The notes under the pieces were generated by a model. The model ran no database searches. It was not told the DNA's origin and saw only the letters and a program-made list of their open reading frames with translations. DNA of 64,000 bases, from positions 19,139 to 83,138 of the forward strand of contig NZ_MKKA01000007.1 in the NCBI RefSeq assembly GCF_001942405.1. Direction: 5' to 3'. Shown piece by piece: positions 37,165 to 45,882 of this stretch. The DNA is from Ornithinimicrobium sp. CNJ-824 (GTDB lineage: Bacteria; Actinomycetota; Actinomycetes; Actinomycetales; Dermatophilaceae). The translations under genes and the position numbers were made by a program. Positions within the stretch are counted from its first letter, which is position 1; each line of letters begins with the position of its first letter.

Positions 37165-37785
37165 CTAGTGCAGCGACTCGCGTCGCCACAGGCGGGCGCT
37201 GGCCAGCAGGTCGTCGGCAGTGTCCCGCATCCGGGCCGCCCGGCGCACCTGCTCGGCCGGGATCTCCCCCGGCCCCGGCTCGGCGAGGCCGACCGCCGCC
37301 ACGTGGCAGAACGCCGAGGCCCGCTCCAGCGCCAGCCCCAGGTCCCCGTCGAAGACCCCGGTGAGGATCTCCTCGGTGAGCCGGCGCAGCGCCTGCGGGT
37401 CCGGTGGCTCGGCGACCCCGGCCACGGCGGACCAGACCTCGGTGTGCGAGCGGCCCAGGGTGAACAGCCGGCCCACCTCCTCGGGCTGGCGCAGCACCCA
37501 CTCGTGCAGCAGGTAGAGGCGCCACAGCGCACCCGGGAGGGTCCTGGCGGGGCGGTCGGCCCACATCTGCGCCACCGTCGCCAGGCCGACCTCGGACACG
37601 AGGTTGACGAGCCGGTCGGTGACCTGGGGGTCGCCGCTGTCCCGGCCCCGCCCGACGACCAGCTGCGCGGTGCGGTGGGCCGCGTCGGCCACGTCGAGCG
37701 GGTCGACGCCGTCCGCGGCCGCGTCCAGCGCCTCCGGCGGCCGCAGCGTCGGGCGGTGGAACGGCCGCCGCTGCCCGTCGCTCAC
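37165..37785 (-). CDS. Conserved hypothetical protein upstream of DUF5655 gene
   Basis: 206 residues, mostly helical, soluble, with no recognised domain. Features: PLDVADAAHRTAQLVVGRGR, LYLLHEWVLRQPEEVGRLFTLGRSHTEVW, LTEEILTGVFDGDLGLALERASAFCHVAAVG. The GTG at 37785 overlaps the treZ stop by GTGA, so it is produced with the trehalose genes, but nothing in it suggests an enzyme of that pathway. Confidence 0.72.
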   Translation of the reverse strand: MSDGQRRPFHRPTLRPPEALDAAADGVDPLDVADAAHRTAQLVVGRGRDSGDPQVTDRLVNLVSEVGLATVAQMWADRPARTLPGALWRLYLLHEWVLRQPEEVGRLFTLGRSHTEVWSAVAGVAEPPDPQALRRLTEEILTGVFDGDLGLALERASAFCHVAAVGLAEPGPGEIPAEQVRRAARMRDTADDLLASARLWRRESLH

Positions 37786-39548
37786 GACCAGCCCCCGACC
37801 ACGGCCACGGAGTCGGCGCCCAGCACGAGGCGGTCCTGCTCCACCGTGACCTCGCCGAACCGGGCGAGCACCTCCGCGTGCTCCGGCAGGTCGACCGTGG
37901 CCGTGCCCTCCCGCAGCAGGACGAGCACCCCGACCGCGCCGCGTGCCACGGTGAGCAGCTCGCCCCCGCCCGCCGGCTCACGCCGTACCTCGGCCTCGCC
38001 GAGCGGGGTCTCCCGCAGGGCGGGCCTCTCCCGGCGCAGGCGCAGCAGGGTGCGGTACCAGTCGAGCATCGTGGCGTGCTCCCCGCGGTGCACCTCCTCC
38101 CAGCGCAGCGTGGACGCGGCGACCGTGCCGCGGTCCTGCGGGTCCGGCACGTCACCGGCCCACCCGTGCTCGGCGAACTCCCGCTCGCGCCCCTCGCGGA
38201 TGGCCTGCGCCAGCCAGTCCTCGGCGTGGTCGGTGAAGTACTGCCACGGGGTGGACGCGGCGTACTCCTCGCCCATGAACAGCATGGGGGTGTAGGGCGA
38301 GGTGAGCAGCAGGGCCGCCCCGGCCGCGTGCCGCCCTGCGGGGATGCCGTGGTGCACCCGGTCCCCGGCGGCCCGGTTGCCGATCTGGTCGTGCGTCTGG
38401 AGCGAGGCCACGAACCGCCAGCCCGGCGTCACCCGCGGGTCGACGGGACGCCCGTGGACCCGCCCCCGGAAGGTCGAGTACGTCCCGTCGTGCAGGAACG
38501 GGCTGCGGCCCAGGACCTTGACGGCCGCGTCCGGGTCGGTGAAGTCGTGGTAGTAGCCCTGCGACTCCCCGGTGAGCAGCACGTGCAGCATGTGGTGCAC
38601 GTCGTCGGCCCACTGGCCGTGCAGCCCGTAGCCGCCGGAGCCCCCCGGCCCGCGGAGCGCCACGAAGGAGGGGTCGTTGCGGTCCGATTCGGCCACGAGC
38701 GTGCGCGGGACCCCGGTCTCCCGGGCGATCTCGTCGGCGAGCGCGGCCTGCTCCTCCAGCAGGTGCACGGCCCGCTCGTCGTGCAGGGCGTGGACGGCGT
38801 CCAGCCGCAGGCCGTCGAGGTGGTAGTCCTCCAGCCAGAGGCGCACGTTGTCGAGCAGGAAGGCGCGCACCTCGTCGCTGCCGGGCCCGTCGAGGTTGAC
38901 CGCGTCGCCCCAGGGGGTGTGGTGGCGGTCGGTGAAGTAGGGGCCGAACTCGGCCAGGTAGTTGCCGCTGGGGCCGAGGTGGTTGTGCACGACGTCCAGC
39001 CAGACGGCTAGGCCGCGAGCGTGCGCGGCGTCGACGAGCCGGGCCAGCCCCTCGGGGCCGCCGTAGGTCTCGTGCACGGCGTAGAGGTCCACCCCGTCGT
39101 AGCCCCATCCGTGCCGGCCGGGGAAGGCGGCCACCGGCATGAGCTCGACGACCGTGACGCCGAGGTCGACGAGGTGGTCGAGGTGGTCGACGACCGCGTC
39201 GAAGGTGCCCTCGGGGGTGAACGTGCCCACGTGCAGCTCGTAGACGACTGCGTCCCGCAGCTCGACGCCGTTCCATCCGTCGTCGGTCCAGGCGAAGGTC
39301 CCGGTGTCGACGAGCGCGCTCGGCGCGTGCACCCCGTCGGGCTGCCGGCGGGACCGTGGGTCGGGCCGTGGGTCCCCGCCGTCGAGGGCGAAGGCGTAGC
39401 GACCGTCGCCGGGGTCGGTGCTCAGCGCCCACCAGCCGCCGTCGACCTGCGTCATGGGTTCGACGCGGGGGTCCTGGACCCCGACGTGCAGGTCGACCCG
39501 CTCGGCGTCCGGGGCCCAGACGCGGTAGGTGTGGGCGGAGGAGGTCAT
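37782..39548 (-). CDS. treZ: Malto-oligosyltrehalose trehalohydrolase TreZ
   Basis: Releases trehalose from maltooligosyl-trehalose made by TreY. 588 residues, GH13: N-terminal CBM48-like beta domain (YRVWAPDAERVDLHV), then the barrel with VVYELHVGTFTPEGTF, WLDVVHNHLGPSGNYL, GLRLDAVHALHD (nucleophile Asp), TLVAESDRNDP (acid Glu) and SLQTHDQIGNRAAG (stabiliser Asp). ATG overlaps the treY stop (ATGA). The pair makes trehalose from glycogen-like glucans, an osmoprotectant route. Confidence 0.95.
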   Translation of the reverse strand: MTSSAHTYRVWAPDAERVDLHVGVQDPRVEPMTQVDGGWWALSTDPGDGRYAFALDGGDPRPDPRSRRQPDGVHAPSALVDTGTFAWTDDGWNGVELRDAVVYELHVGTFTPEGTFDAVVDHLDHLVDLGVTVVELMPVAAFPGRHGWGYDGVDLYAVHETYGGPEGLARLVDAAHARGLAVWLDVVHNHLGPSGNYLAEFGPYFTDRHHTPWGDAVNLDGPGSDEVRAFLLDNVRLWLEDYHLDGLRLDAVHALHDERAVHLLEEQAALADEIARETGVPRTLVAESDRNDPSFVALRGPGGSGGYGLHGQWADDVHHMLHVLLTGESQGYYHDFTDPDAAVKVLGRSPFLHDGTYSTFRGRVHGRPVDPRVTPGWRFVASLQTHDQIGNRAAGDRVHHGIPAGRHAAGAALLLTSPYTPMLFMGEEYAASTPWQYFTDHAEDWLAQAIREGREREFAEHGWAGDVPDPQDRGTVAASTLRWEEVHRGEHATMLDWYRTLLRLRRERPALRETPLGEAEVRREPAGGGELLTVARGAVGVLVLLREGTATVDLPEHAEVLARFGEVTVEQDRLVLGADSVAVVGGWS

Positions 39549-42004
39549 CGAGGTCCTTCCTGGAGGTCGCGGGCACGGACGAGCAGGGCCACGGGGAACC
39601 GGTCGAAGACCTCCCGGGCCAGCACGCCCTCGTCGCCGACGTGGTGGTCGCGGCCGGTCAGCGCGTCGGTCCACACGTCCGGCGGCAGCGGGACCCGGGT
39701 GTCCCGCAGGCCGCCGGCGGCGCCGAGCGCGCGGGGGGCCCGGATGGTCAGGGTGGCGGCGACGCCGCCGCGGAGGAAGCCGAGCACGTGCGGCCCGGCC
39801 TCGACGGGGGCGTGGTCCGCGCCCGGTCCGTAGGCCTGGGGCAGCCAGCTGCGCAGCCGCAGGGTGCGGGAGGTCACCCAGAGCACCTCGTCGGACAGGT
39901 CGCGCAGGTCGCCCCCGCCGTCGACCCGGCGCAACCGCTCCATCCGCCCGTCGTAGTCGACCGGTCGGCGGTTGTCGGGGTCGACGAGCGAGAGGTCGAC
40001 CAGCCCGGCCCCCTGGTAGGTGTCCGGCACGCCCGGCACGGTGAGCTGGACGAGCTTCTGGGTCAGCGTGAGGGTGCGCACGGTGGGCTCGTTGTCCCGC
40101 AGCGCCGCGCCGATCGCCTCGCTCACCTCGCCCTCGGAGACCATCTCGCTGGCCAGGGCCGTCACCCGGGCCTCGTAGGCCTCGTCCGGCTCGACCCAGC
40201 TGCTGTGCAGCTTGGCCTCGCGGACGGCCTTGGTGAGGTAGGCGTGCAGCCGCTCCTCGGACACCCGGCCGGCGCCGACGAGGGTCTGCCAGACCAGGTG
40301 GGCGGTGGGCGCGTCCACCCCGTGCCGCTGGGCCGCGGCGGCCCCCGCCGCCGAGAGGGCCCGCCAGGCGTCGGCGTCCCCCGCGACCGCCAGGATCCGG
40401 GCGCGCACGTCCTCGCTGCGCTTGGTGTCGTGGGTGGACAGGGTGGTCATGCCCCGGGGCCAGTGCCGGGCCTGGTGGGCGGCCCAGGCGTGCAGGACGT
40501 CCACGTCGGGGCGCTCGCCCCGGGACGGGTCGGCGCCGACCTCGTTGAGCGCCACCAGCCGGTGCCAGCGGTAGAACGCGGTGTCCTCGATGCCCTTGGC
40601 CATGACCGGCCCGGTCGTCTGCTGGAAGCGCAGACACAGGTCGGCCGCCGCGGCGGGGTCGGACCCGTTGCCCTCGGGGTGGAGCAGCACCTCGGCGAGG
40701 GCGTCCACCTCGGCCAGCAGGTCGGGCCGGGTCGCCCGTGCCCGCTCGACCGCCTCGATCAGCGGCGCCCGCAGCTCGGGCGGGTCCTCCAGGCCGGGCC
40801 GGATGTAGGCCCGGTAGGCGTGCACGTCGACGAGCAGCTCGGCGAGCGCCGCCCGCAGCCGGTGCTCGTCGTGCCCGGGGAGCGCCTCGACCGCGCGACG
40901 CACCAGCCGGCCCATCTCCGGCTGCAGGAGGGCCTCCACGGCCTGCCGCTTGCACCGGTCGACCTCCACGTCGAGGTCGGGCTCCCCGCCGGTGGCGAAC
41001 CACGCCGTCGACACCGCGTCGGCGGTCGTGGGGTCCACCAGCGCGGCGGTGATCGCGGCGTTGGCGTCGTAGCCGGTCGTGCCGGCGCACGCCCAGCCGC
41101 GCGGCAGCCGCTCGTCGCCCTCGAGGATCTTCTCCACCCACACGGGGGTGCCCGGACGCACCGAGGAGGCAAGGGTCTCCAGGTATGCCGTGGGGTCGGC
41201 CAGCCCGTCGGGATGGTCGATGCGGAACCCGTCGACGACGCCGTGGTGGTGCAGGTCGAGCAGCTCGGCGTGGGTGGCCTCGAAGACGTCCCGCTCCTCG
41301 ACCCGCACGCCGATGAGCTGGTCGACCTCGAAGAACCGCCGGTAGTTGAGGACCTGGGCCGCGTCCTTCCAGAAGCCCAGCCGCCAGTGCTGGGCCTCCA
41401 GCAGCGCCGGCAGGTCGTCCAGCAGGTGCTCGGTGCCGGGGGCCACCGGCCAGACGTGGTCGAAGTAGCGCACGACCGGCTGACCGGTGATGCGGCCCTC
41501 GCCCTCGTCCTCCCGGCCCCGGTCGACGGTGAGCTCGCCGGCGGCGAGCACCTCCTCCAGGGGGGCGCCCAGGACAGGCAGCCCGAACCGTCCGTCGAGG
41601 TGGTCCCAGTCGACGTCGAACCAGTGGGCGCGGGCCGCGCCCCGGCCCTCGCGCAGGGTCTCCCAGACGGGCGCGTTGCGCCACAGCGGCTCGACGAGCG
41701 CCATGTGGTTGGGGACGATGTCGACGACCACCCCCATGCCGCGGGCGTGCGCGGCGTCCGCCAGGCGGGTCAGCCCCTCGCGACCGCCGAGCTCGGCGCT
41801 GACCCGGGTGTGGTCGAGCACGTCGTAGCCGTGCTCGGAGCCGGGCACCGCGGTGAGCACGGGCGAGAGGTAGAGGTGGCTGACGCCGAGGGCCTCCACG
41901 TAGGGCAGGACCGCCTCGGCGTCGGCGAAGGTGAAGCCGGCGTGCAGCTGCATCCGGTAGGTGGCGGTCAGCGGGCGGCGGTCGGGGGCGTTCGGGTTCG
42001 TCAT
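39545..42004 (-). CDS. treY: Malto-oligosyltrehalose synthase TreY
   Basis: Isomerises the reducing-end alpha-1,4 bond of maltodextrins to alpha,alpha-1,1. 819 residues, GH13_26: TYRMQLHAGFTFADAEAVLPYV, VVDIVPNHMALVEP, GFRIDHPDGLADP (nucleophile Asp), VWVEKILEGDERLPRGW (acid Glu), TTLSTHDTKRSEDVRAR (stabiliser), and the TreY-specific FYRWHRLVALNEVGADP. Start ATG at 42004 with GGAG five nt upstream. No treX/glgX debranching gene is in this window. Confidence 0.95.
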   Translation of the reverse strand: MTNPNAPDRRPLTATYRMQLHAGFTFADAEAVLPYVEALGVSHLYLSPVLTAVPGSEHGYDVLDHTRVSAELGGREGLTRLADAAHARGMGVVVDIVPNHMALVEPLWRNAPVWETLREGRGAARAHWFDVDWDHLDGRFGLPVLGAPLEEVLAAGELTVDRGREDEGEGRITGQPVVRYFDHVWPVAPGTEHLLDDLPALLEAQHWRLGFWKDAAQVLNYRRFFEVDQLIGVRVEERDVFEATHAELLDLHHHGVVDGFRIDHPDGLADPTAYLETLASSVRPGTPVWVEKILEGDERLPRGWACAGTTGYDANAAITAALVDPTTADAVSTAWFATGGEPDLDVEVDRCKRQAVEALLQPEMGRLVRRAVEALPGHDEHRLRAALAELLVDVHAYRAYIRPGLEDPPELRAPLIEAVERARATRPDLLAEVDALAEVLLHPEGNGSDPAAAADLCLRFQQTTGPVMAKGIEDTAFYRWHRLVALNEVGADPSRGERPDVDVLHAWAAHQARHWPRGMTTLSTHDTKRSEDVRARILAVAGDADAWRALSAAGAAAAQRHGVDAPTAHLVWQTLVGAGRVSEERLHAYLTKAVREAKLHSSWVEPDEAYEARVTALASEMVSEGEVSEAIGAALRDNEPTVRTLTLTQKLVQLTVPGVPDTYQGAGLVDLSLVDPDNRRPVDYDGRMERLRRVDGGGDLRDLSDEVLWVTSRTLRLRSWLPQAYGPGADHAPVEAGPHVLGFLRGGVAATLTIRAPRALGAAGGLRDTRVPLPPDVWTDALTGRDHHVGDEGVLAREVFDRFPVALLVRARDLQEGPR

Positions 42005-42050
42005 GGCTGCTCCAGTGTCCCAGCAAGGACGGGCCGACGACCATTCCGCG

Positions 42051-42087
42051 CGACGGCCGCCGGACCCGTGGGGTCCGGCGGCCGTCG
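42051..42087 (-). terminator. Strong hairpin after the HesB-like gene
   Basis: Perfect 17-bp stem (42051-42067 with 42071-42087) and 3-nt loop, 17 nt downstream of the HesB-like stop and upstream of treY on the same strand. Confidence 0.75.
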
Positions 42088-42104
42088 TCGTGCGGGGCGG
42101 GCGC

Positions 42105-42392
42105 TCAGGCGGTCGGCTCCTGCGGCTGCAGCGTGAACCCGACGCCCTCGGCCGTCTGGGCGGCGTCCAGGGTCTGGTCGGCCAGCGCCGGGACGGTGTC
42201 CTCGGCCACGTAGACCGGGGCCTGGGTGCTGGGCACGGCCTGGTCGGTGGGCTCCGGCTGCGGCACGAGCGCCACCTGCAGCTGGGTCTGGTCCTCGGCC
42301 AGGGACAGCCGCAGGCCGGCGGTCTCGGGCATGCCCTGCTCGGAGGTCAGGCCCTTGACGACGGCCTGGGCGTTCTCGGTGACGGTCAGCAT
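42105..42392 (-). CDS. HesB/IscA-like fold protein lacking the cluster-binding cysteines
   Basis: 95 residues starting MLTVTENAQAVVKGLTSEQ, the opening of A-type Fe-S carrier proteins, with LRLSLAEDQTQLQVALVPQPEPTDQAV corresponding to the central strands. The three cysteines used for cluster binding in IscA/HesB are absent (there is no Cys at all), as in a branch common in actinobacteria. A Fe-S carrier role is therefore doubtful. GAGGAGA precedes the ATG. Confidence 0.8.
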   Translation of the reverse strand: MLTVTENAQAVVKGLTSEQGMPETAGLRLSLAEDQTQLQVALVPQPEPTDQAVPSTQAPVYVAEDTVPALADQTLDAAQTAEGVGFTLQPQEPTA

Positions 42393-42569
42393 GGTGGTCT
42401 CCTCATCGTCGGTGCGACGACCGGCCGGGGGCCGGTCTCGACGCCCACGGCCACCACGGGAGGTGGTGGGTGCGCACGCGCCTCGGACCGCTCCACCCTG
42501 TCCCACCGCCCGGGGGGCCTGGCAAACGCGGGTCGCCGTCCACCCTCGACACCCCACCGTGCGGGCGGG

Positions 42570-42575
42570 CAGAAT
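42570..42575 (+). promoter_or_regulatory. -10-like box for the LuxR gene
   Basis: CAGAAT, 8 nt before the ATG at 42584. Confidence 0.3.
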
Positions 42576-42583
42576 GGGCGTCC

Positions 42584-43663
42584 ATGGCGCTGCGTCCGCG
42601 CGCGGACGACGACCGGCTCGTCGAGCAGGTCGCCGCGGTCTGCGCCCGCGCCCAGGAACCTCTCCTGCTGCTCGAACGGGTGGCGGCCGCCGTGCGCCGG
42701 CGCGTGCCCTACGACTCCGCCGGCTGGCTGCTCGTGGACCCGGACACGCTGCTGATCACCGGCGTCTACGAGGAGGACGTGCCGCGGCAGGCCCAGCTGG
42801 CGCTGATCGAGCTGGAGCTGACGGCCGAGGACGTCAACAGGTTCGTCGACCTGGGCCGGGCCCGGGTGCCGGCCGCCGCCCTGGGCGCGACCACCGAAGG
42901 GCACCTGGACCGCTGCGCCCGGTGGACCCGCGTCTACGGCCCGGCGGGCTTCGGCGACGAGCTGCGTGCGGTGTTCCGCACCGGGCGGGTGCTGTGGGGC
43001 CACGCCTGCCTCACCCGCCGGGCGGACCGGGCGTGGTTCTCCCGGCGCGAGGTCGAGCTGCTCGCCCGGCTGTCCCCGCACGTGGCCCACGGCATCCGCA
43101 CGGCACTGCTCCTCCACGAGAGCTGGGCCGAGGACCGGGCGGACGGACCCGCCCTGCTCGTCCTCGACGACGACGGCCGGGTGGAGTCGGCGACGCCGGA
43201 GGCGATGGACCGGCTGGGTCCGGTCGAGGACGGGCGTCTCGACGCGTCGGTCGTCGTGCACGAGGTCGCCGCCCAGGCACGGGCCCTGGCGGACCGCGGG
43301 GCGGGGGGCCCTCCGGCCGTCGCCCGCACCCGGGCCGCCACCGGCGAGTGGCTGCTCGTGCGGGCGACGAGGCTGGCCGGCGACGTCGGGCGCACGGCGG
43401 TGCTCGTCGAGCCCGCCCGCCGTTCCGACGTGGCTCCCCTGCTGCTCCACCTGCACGAGCTGACCACCCGTGAGCGCGAGGTGACCGGCCTGCTCCTGAC
43501 CGGCATGGCCACGGCCGACATCGCCCGGGAGCTGTGGATCACCCCTGAGACCCTCCGCGGCCACGTCAAGGCCGTCTTCGCCAAGCTGGGGGTGGGCAGC
43601 CGGGCCGAGCTCTTCGCCCGGCTCTCCCACGAGCCGCCGGTGCGGTCCGCCCCCGGGTCGTGA
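42584..43663 (+). CDS. LuxR family transcriptional regulator
   Basis: 359 residues. The C-terminal helix-turn-helix is clear: LTTREREVTGLLLTGMATAD followed by IARELWITPETLRGHVKAVFAKLGV. The N-terminal 280 residues resemble a GAF-like sensor (VPYDSAGWLLVDPDTLLITGVYEEDVPR) with a linker. Such proteins are common stand-alone regulators in actinobacteria; the ligand and targets are unknown. No receiver domain, so not a two-component regulator. It is divergent from the HesB-like gene. Confidence 0.87.
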   Translation: MALRPRADDDRLVEQVAAVCARAQEPLLLLERVAAAVRRRVPYDSAGWLLVDPDTLLITGVYEEDVPRQAQLALIELELTAEDVNRFVDLGRARVPAAALGATTEGHLDRCARWTRVYGPAGFGDELRAVFRTGRVLWGHACLTRRADRAWFSRREVELLARLSPHVAHGIRTALLLHESWAEDRADGPALLVLDDDGRVESATPEAMDRLGPVEDGRLDASVVVHEVAAQARALADRGAGGPPAVARTRAATGEWLLVRATRLAGDVGRTAVLVEPARRSDVAPLLLHLHELTTREREVTGLLLTGMATADIARELWITPETLRGHVKAVFAKLGVGSRAELFARLSHEPPVRSAPGS

Positions 43664-43672
43664 CCGGGGGCC

Positions 43673-44811
43673 TCAGGCGGGCACGGGGACCGGTTCCGGG
43701 TCCCGGGCGATGCCGCGGGCGGCCGTGCGGGCCAGCCGGCCCACGTATCCGGTCAGCCCGGGCCGGTAGACGTAGCCCACGAACCGCAGGCCCGGGGCCG
43801 CCTCCCCGCCGTCGGCGACGCGGGGCATCCCGCGGTCGTCGAGCACGCCGAGGTGACCGACCAGCTCCGGCAGGGCGGTGCCGAAGCCGGTGGCCAGGAC
43901 GAGGTCGTCGACCTCGACCCGCCCGCCGTCGGCGAGCCGGGCCCCCGTGGCGTCGAGCCCGGTGACCGCGGCCACCACCCGGATCGACCCGTCCCGGATC
44001 GCCTCGACCGTCCCCCGGTCGACGATCGCCGTCCCCGCCCCGCGGGCCATGAGGGCCGCGATCGCCCCCTCGGGCGCCGGCGGGAGCCCGTGGGCGGTGA
44101 GGTCCCCGACGGTCAGCCGCTGCATCCGGGCGAGCATCGCGTCCACCACGGGCACGGGCAGCCGGAAGAAGACCGGCACCGGCAGGTCGGTCGGCAGCCC
44201 GCCGCTGGCCCGCAGGAGCAGGTTCGGCGGGGTGCGCACCGACAGCAGCACCTCCCCGGCGCGTCCCGGGCCAGCTCGGCGGCGATCTCCATGCCGGAGG
44301 AGCCGCCTCCGACGACGAGCACCCGCCGACCCCGGTAGGGCAGCGGGTTCCGGTAGTCGGCGGAGTGCACCACGCTCCCCCGGTAGGTGGTGCCGGTGGC
44401 CCACCCGGGCAGGGCGGGGCGGTTGGCGATGCCGGTGGCCACGACGACGTGCCGGGCGGCCATGGGGCCCGCGTCGGTGCTCAGCCTCCAGCCCCGGCCG
44501 CCGGCGGGGTCGATTCGCTCCACCGCCACGCCGGTGCGCACCGGGACGTGGTGGCGCGCGGCATACCCGTCCAGGTAGTCCACGTACTCGTCCCGCGTCG
44601 GGAACCAGCCGTACGCCCTCGGGAAGGGCGCTCCCGGCAGGGCCGACCACCACCGGCTCGTGTTGAACCGCAGGCCGTCGTAGCGGCCGGCCCAGGCGGC
44701 TGCCGCCCGGTCCCCGCGCTCCAGCACGGTCGTCGGTATGCCGCGTCGCAGCAGCTCCGCGGCGGTCGCCAGCCCGGCGGGGCCGCTGCCGATCACCAGC
44801 ACCTCGTCCAT
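43673..44811 (-). CDS. FAD-dependent NAD(P)-binding oxidoreductase, flavin-containing monooxygenase type (one missing base)
   Basis: Two Rossmann folds. FAD motif EVLVIGSGPAGLATAAELLRRG at the N-terminus, an FMO-like block (RYDGLRFNTSRWWSALPG, GWFPTRDEYVDYL), then the NADP motif RVLVVGGGSSGMEIAAEL. Near 44264 a base is missing: ELARDA should continue GEVLLSVRTPPNLLLRASGG. The C-terminal part has LVLATGF, the second FAD-contact motif. Restored length is 379 residues. Related to indole-pyruvate and putrescine-type monooxygenases; substrate unknown. GGAGGCGAC precedes the ATG. Confidence 0.85.
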
Positions 44812-44881
44812 GTCGCCTCCTCGGTCCGCCACCGGTGACGGCGGCTCCCCTCCAGGCTGGCCCGGCCGGCGCACCCGGGAC

Positions 44882-44924
44882 ACCCCCCGGCTGGGGGGTC
44901 CTGCCGGCCCGGCGGACCTAGCAT
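44882..44924 (+). promoter_or_regulatory. Hairpin and -10 box upstream of the FNT gene
   Basis: ACCCCCC/GGGGGGT hairpin (44882-44888 with 44893-44899), then TAGCAT (44919-44924) as a -10 candidate. The gene starts 31 nt later and has a ribosome-binding site, so its mRNA has a leader. Confidence 0.4.
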
Positions 44925-44954
44925 GGGCACCCACCCCGGCACCCAGGAGGCACC

Positions 44955-45830
44955 ATGAGCGCGGCCCGCTCCCGTCCGACCGACGACAAGGTCGCCCAGG
45001 ACCGGGACGGCCGGGTCGACCCGGCCTCCGACCGGCCCGAGCCGGAGGTCGTCGACTCGTTCGAGGGGACCGCGACGAAGGGGGCCGAACGGCTGCACCG
45101 CAGCTGGCGGGCGCTGCTGACGACGGGGTTCTTCGGCGGCCTGGAGATCGGCCTGGGCATCCTGGCCTACCTGGCGGTGCTGCACGCGACCGGCGACCAC
45201 CTGCTGGCGGGGGTGGCCTTCGGCATCGGTTTCGTGGCGCTCTACCTGGCCCACAGCGAGCTGTTCACCGAGGGCTTCCTGCTGCCGGTCATGGCGATCT
45301 TCGCCGGCCGGGGCACGTTCCTGCAGCTGCTGCGGCTGTGGGGCGTCACGCTGCTGACCAACCTGGTCGGTGGGTGGGTCTTCATGTGGCTGGTGGTGCA
45401 GGCCTTCCCCGAGTTCACCGAGGTGCTCACCGACAGCGCCCGGCACTTCGTCGACGCCCCGCTCGACCTGCGCGCGGTCGCCCTGTCCCTGCTGGGCGGA
45501 TTCGTCATCACCGTCCTCACCCGGATGCAGGAGGGCACGGACTCGGACGGGGTCAAGGTCGTCGCGGCGTTCGCGGCCGGCTTCCTCCTGGCCGGGCTGA
45601 GCCTGTTCCACTCCGTGCTCGACTCGATCATCATCTTCGGCGCCATCCACGCGGGGGCGGCGGTGGGCTACGGCGAGTGGCTCGCCTGGTTCTGGTACGT
45701 CGTGCCCCTGAACCTGCTGGGCGGCCTGGTCTTCGTCACCGCCCTGCGGCTGGTGCGGGCCAGCGAGCTGCCCGAGGTGCCCGGGCCGGACGCCGGGACG
45801 CGGCCGGGCAAGGACGGCCGGCGGCGCTGA
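44955..45830 (+). CDS. Formate/nitrite transporter (FNT) family channel
   Basis: 291 residues. A charged N-terminal 40 residues precede six TM helices with FNT pore features ([71 protein letters not shown]). It is closest to the YfdC-like branch, whose substrate is not established; the family moves formate, nitrite, lactate or hydrosulfide anions. GGAGG lies 6 nt before the ATG. Confidence 0.85.
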   Translation: MSAARSRPTDDKVAQDRDGRVDPASDRPEPEVVDSFEGTATKGAERLHRSWRALLTTGFFGGLEIGLGILAYLAVLHATGDHLLAGVAFGIGFVALYLAHSELFTEGFLLPVMAIFAGRGTFLQLLRLWGVTLLTNLVGGWVFMWLVVQAFPEFTEVLTDSARHFVDAPLDLRAVALSLLGGFVITVLTRMQEGTDSDGVKVVAAFAAGFLLAGLSLFHSVLDSIIIFGAIHAGAAVGYGEWLAWFWYVVPLNLLGGLVFVTALRLVRASELPEVPGPDAGTRPGKDGRRR

Positions 45831-45870
45831 GCCGCGACCCACGGGATTCGGCCCCCGCCGGGGCGGCACC

Positions 45871-45876
45871 TACAGT
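45871..45876 (+). promoter_or_regulatory. -10 box for leaderless metH
   Basis: TACAGT, 6 nt before the GTG at 45883. Confidence 0.5.
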
Positions 45877-45882
45877 GGGCAG

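Noticed and set aside
45831..45882. Cobalamin riboswitch before metH
   Set aside because: The gap is 52 nt and the -10 box lies 6 nt before the start; there is no room for the element.
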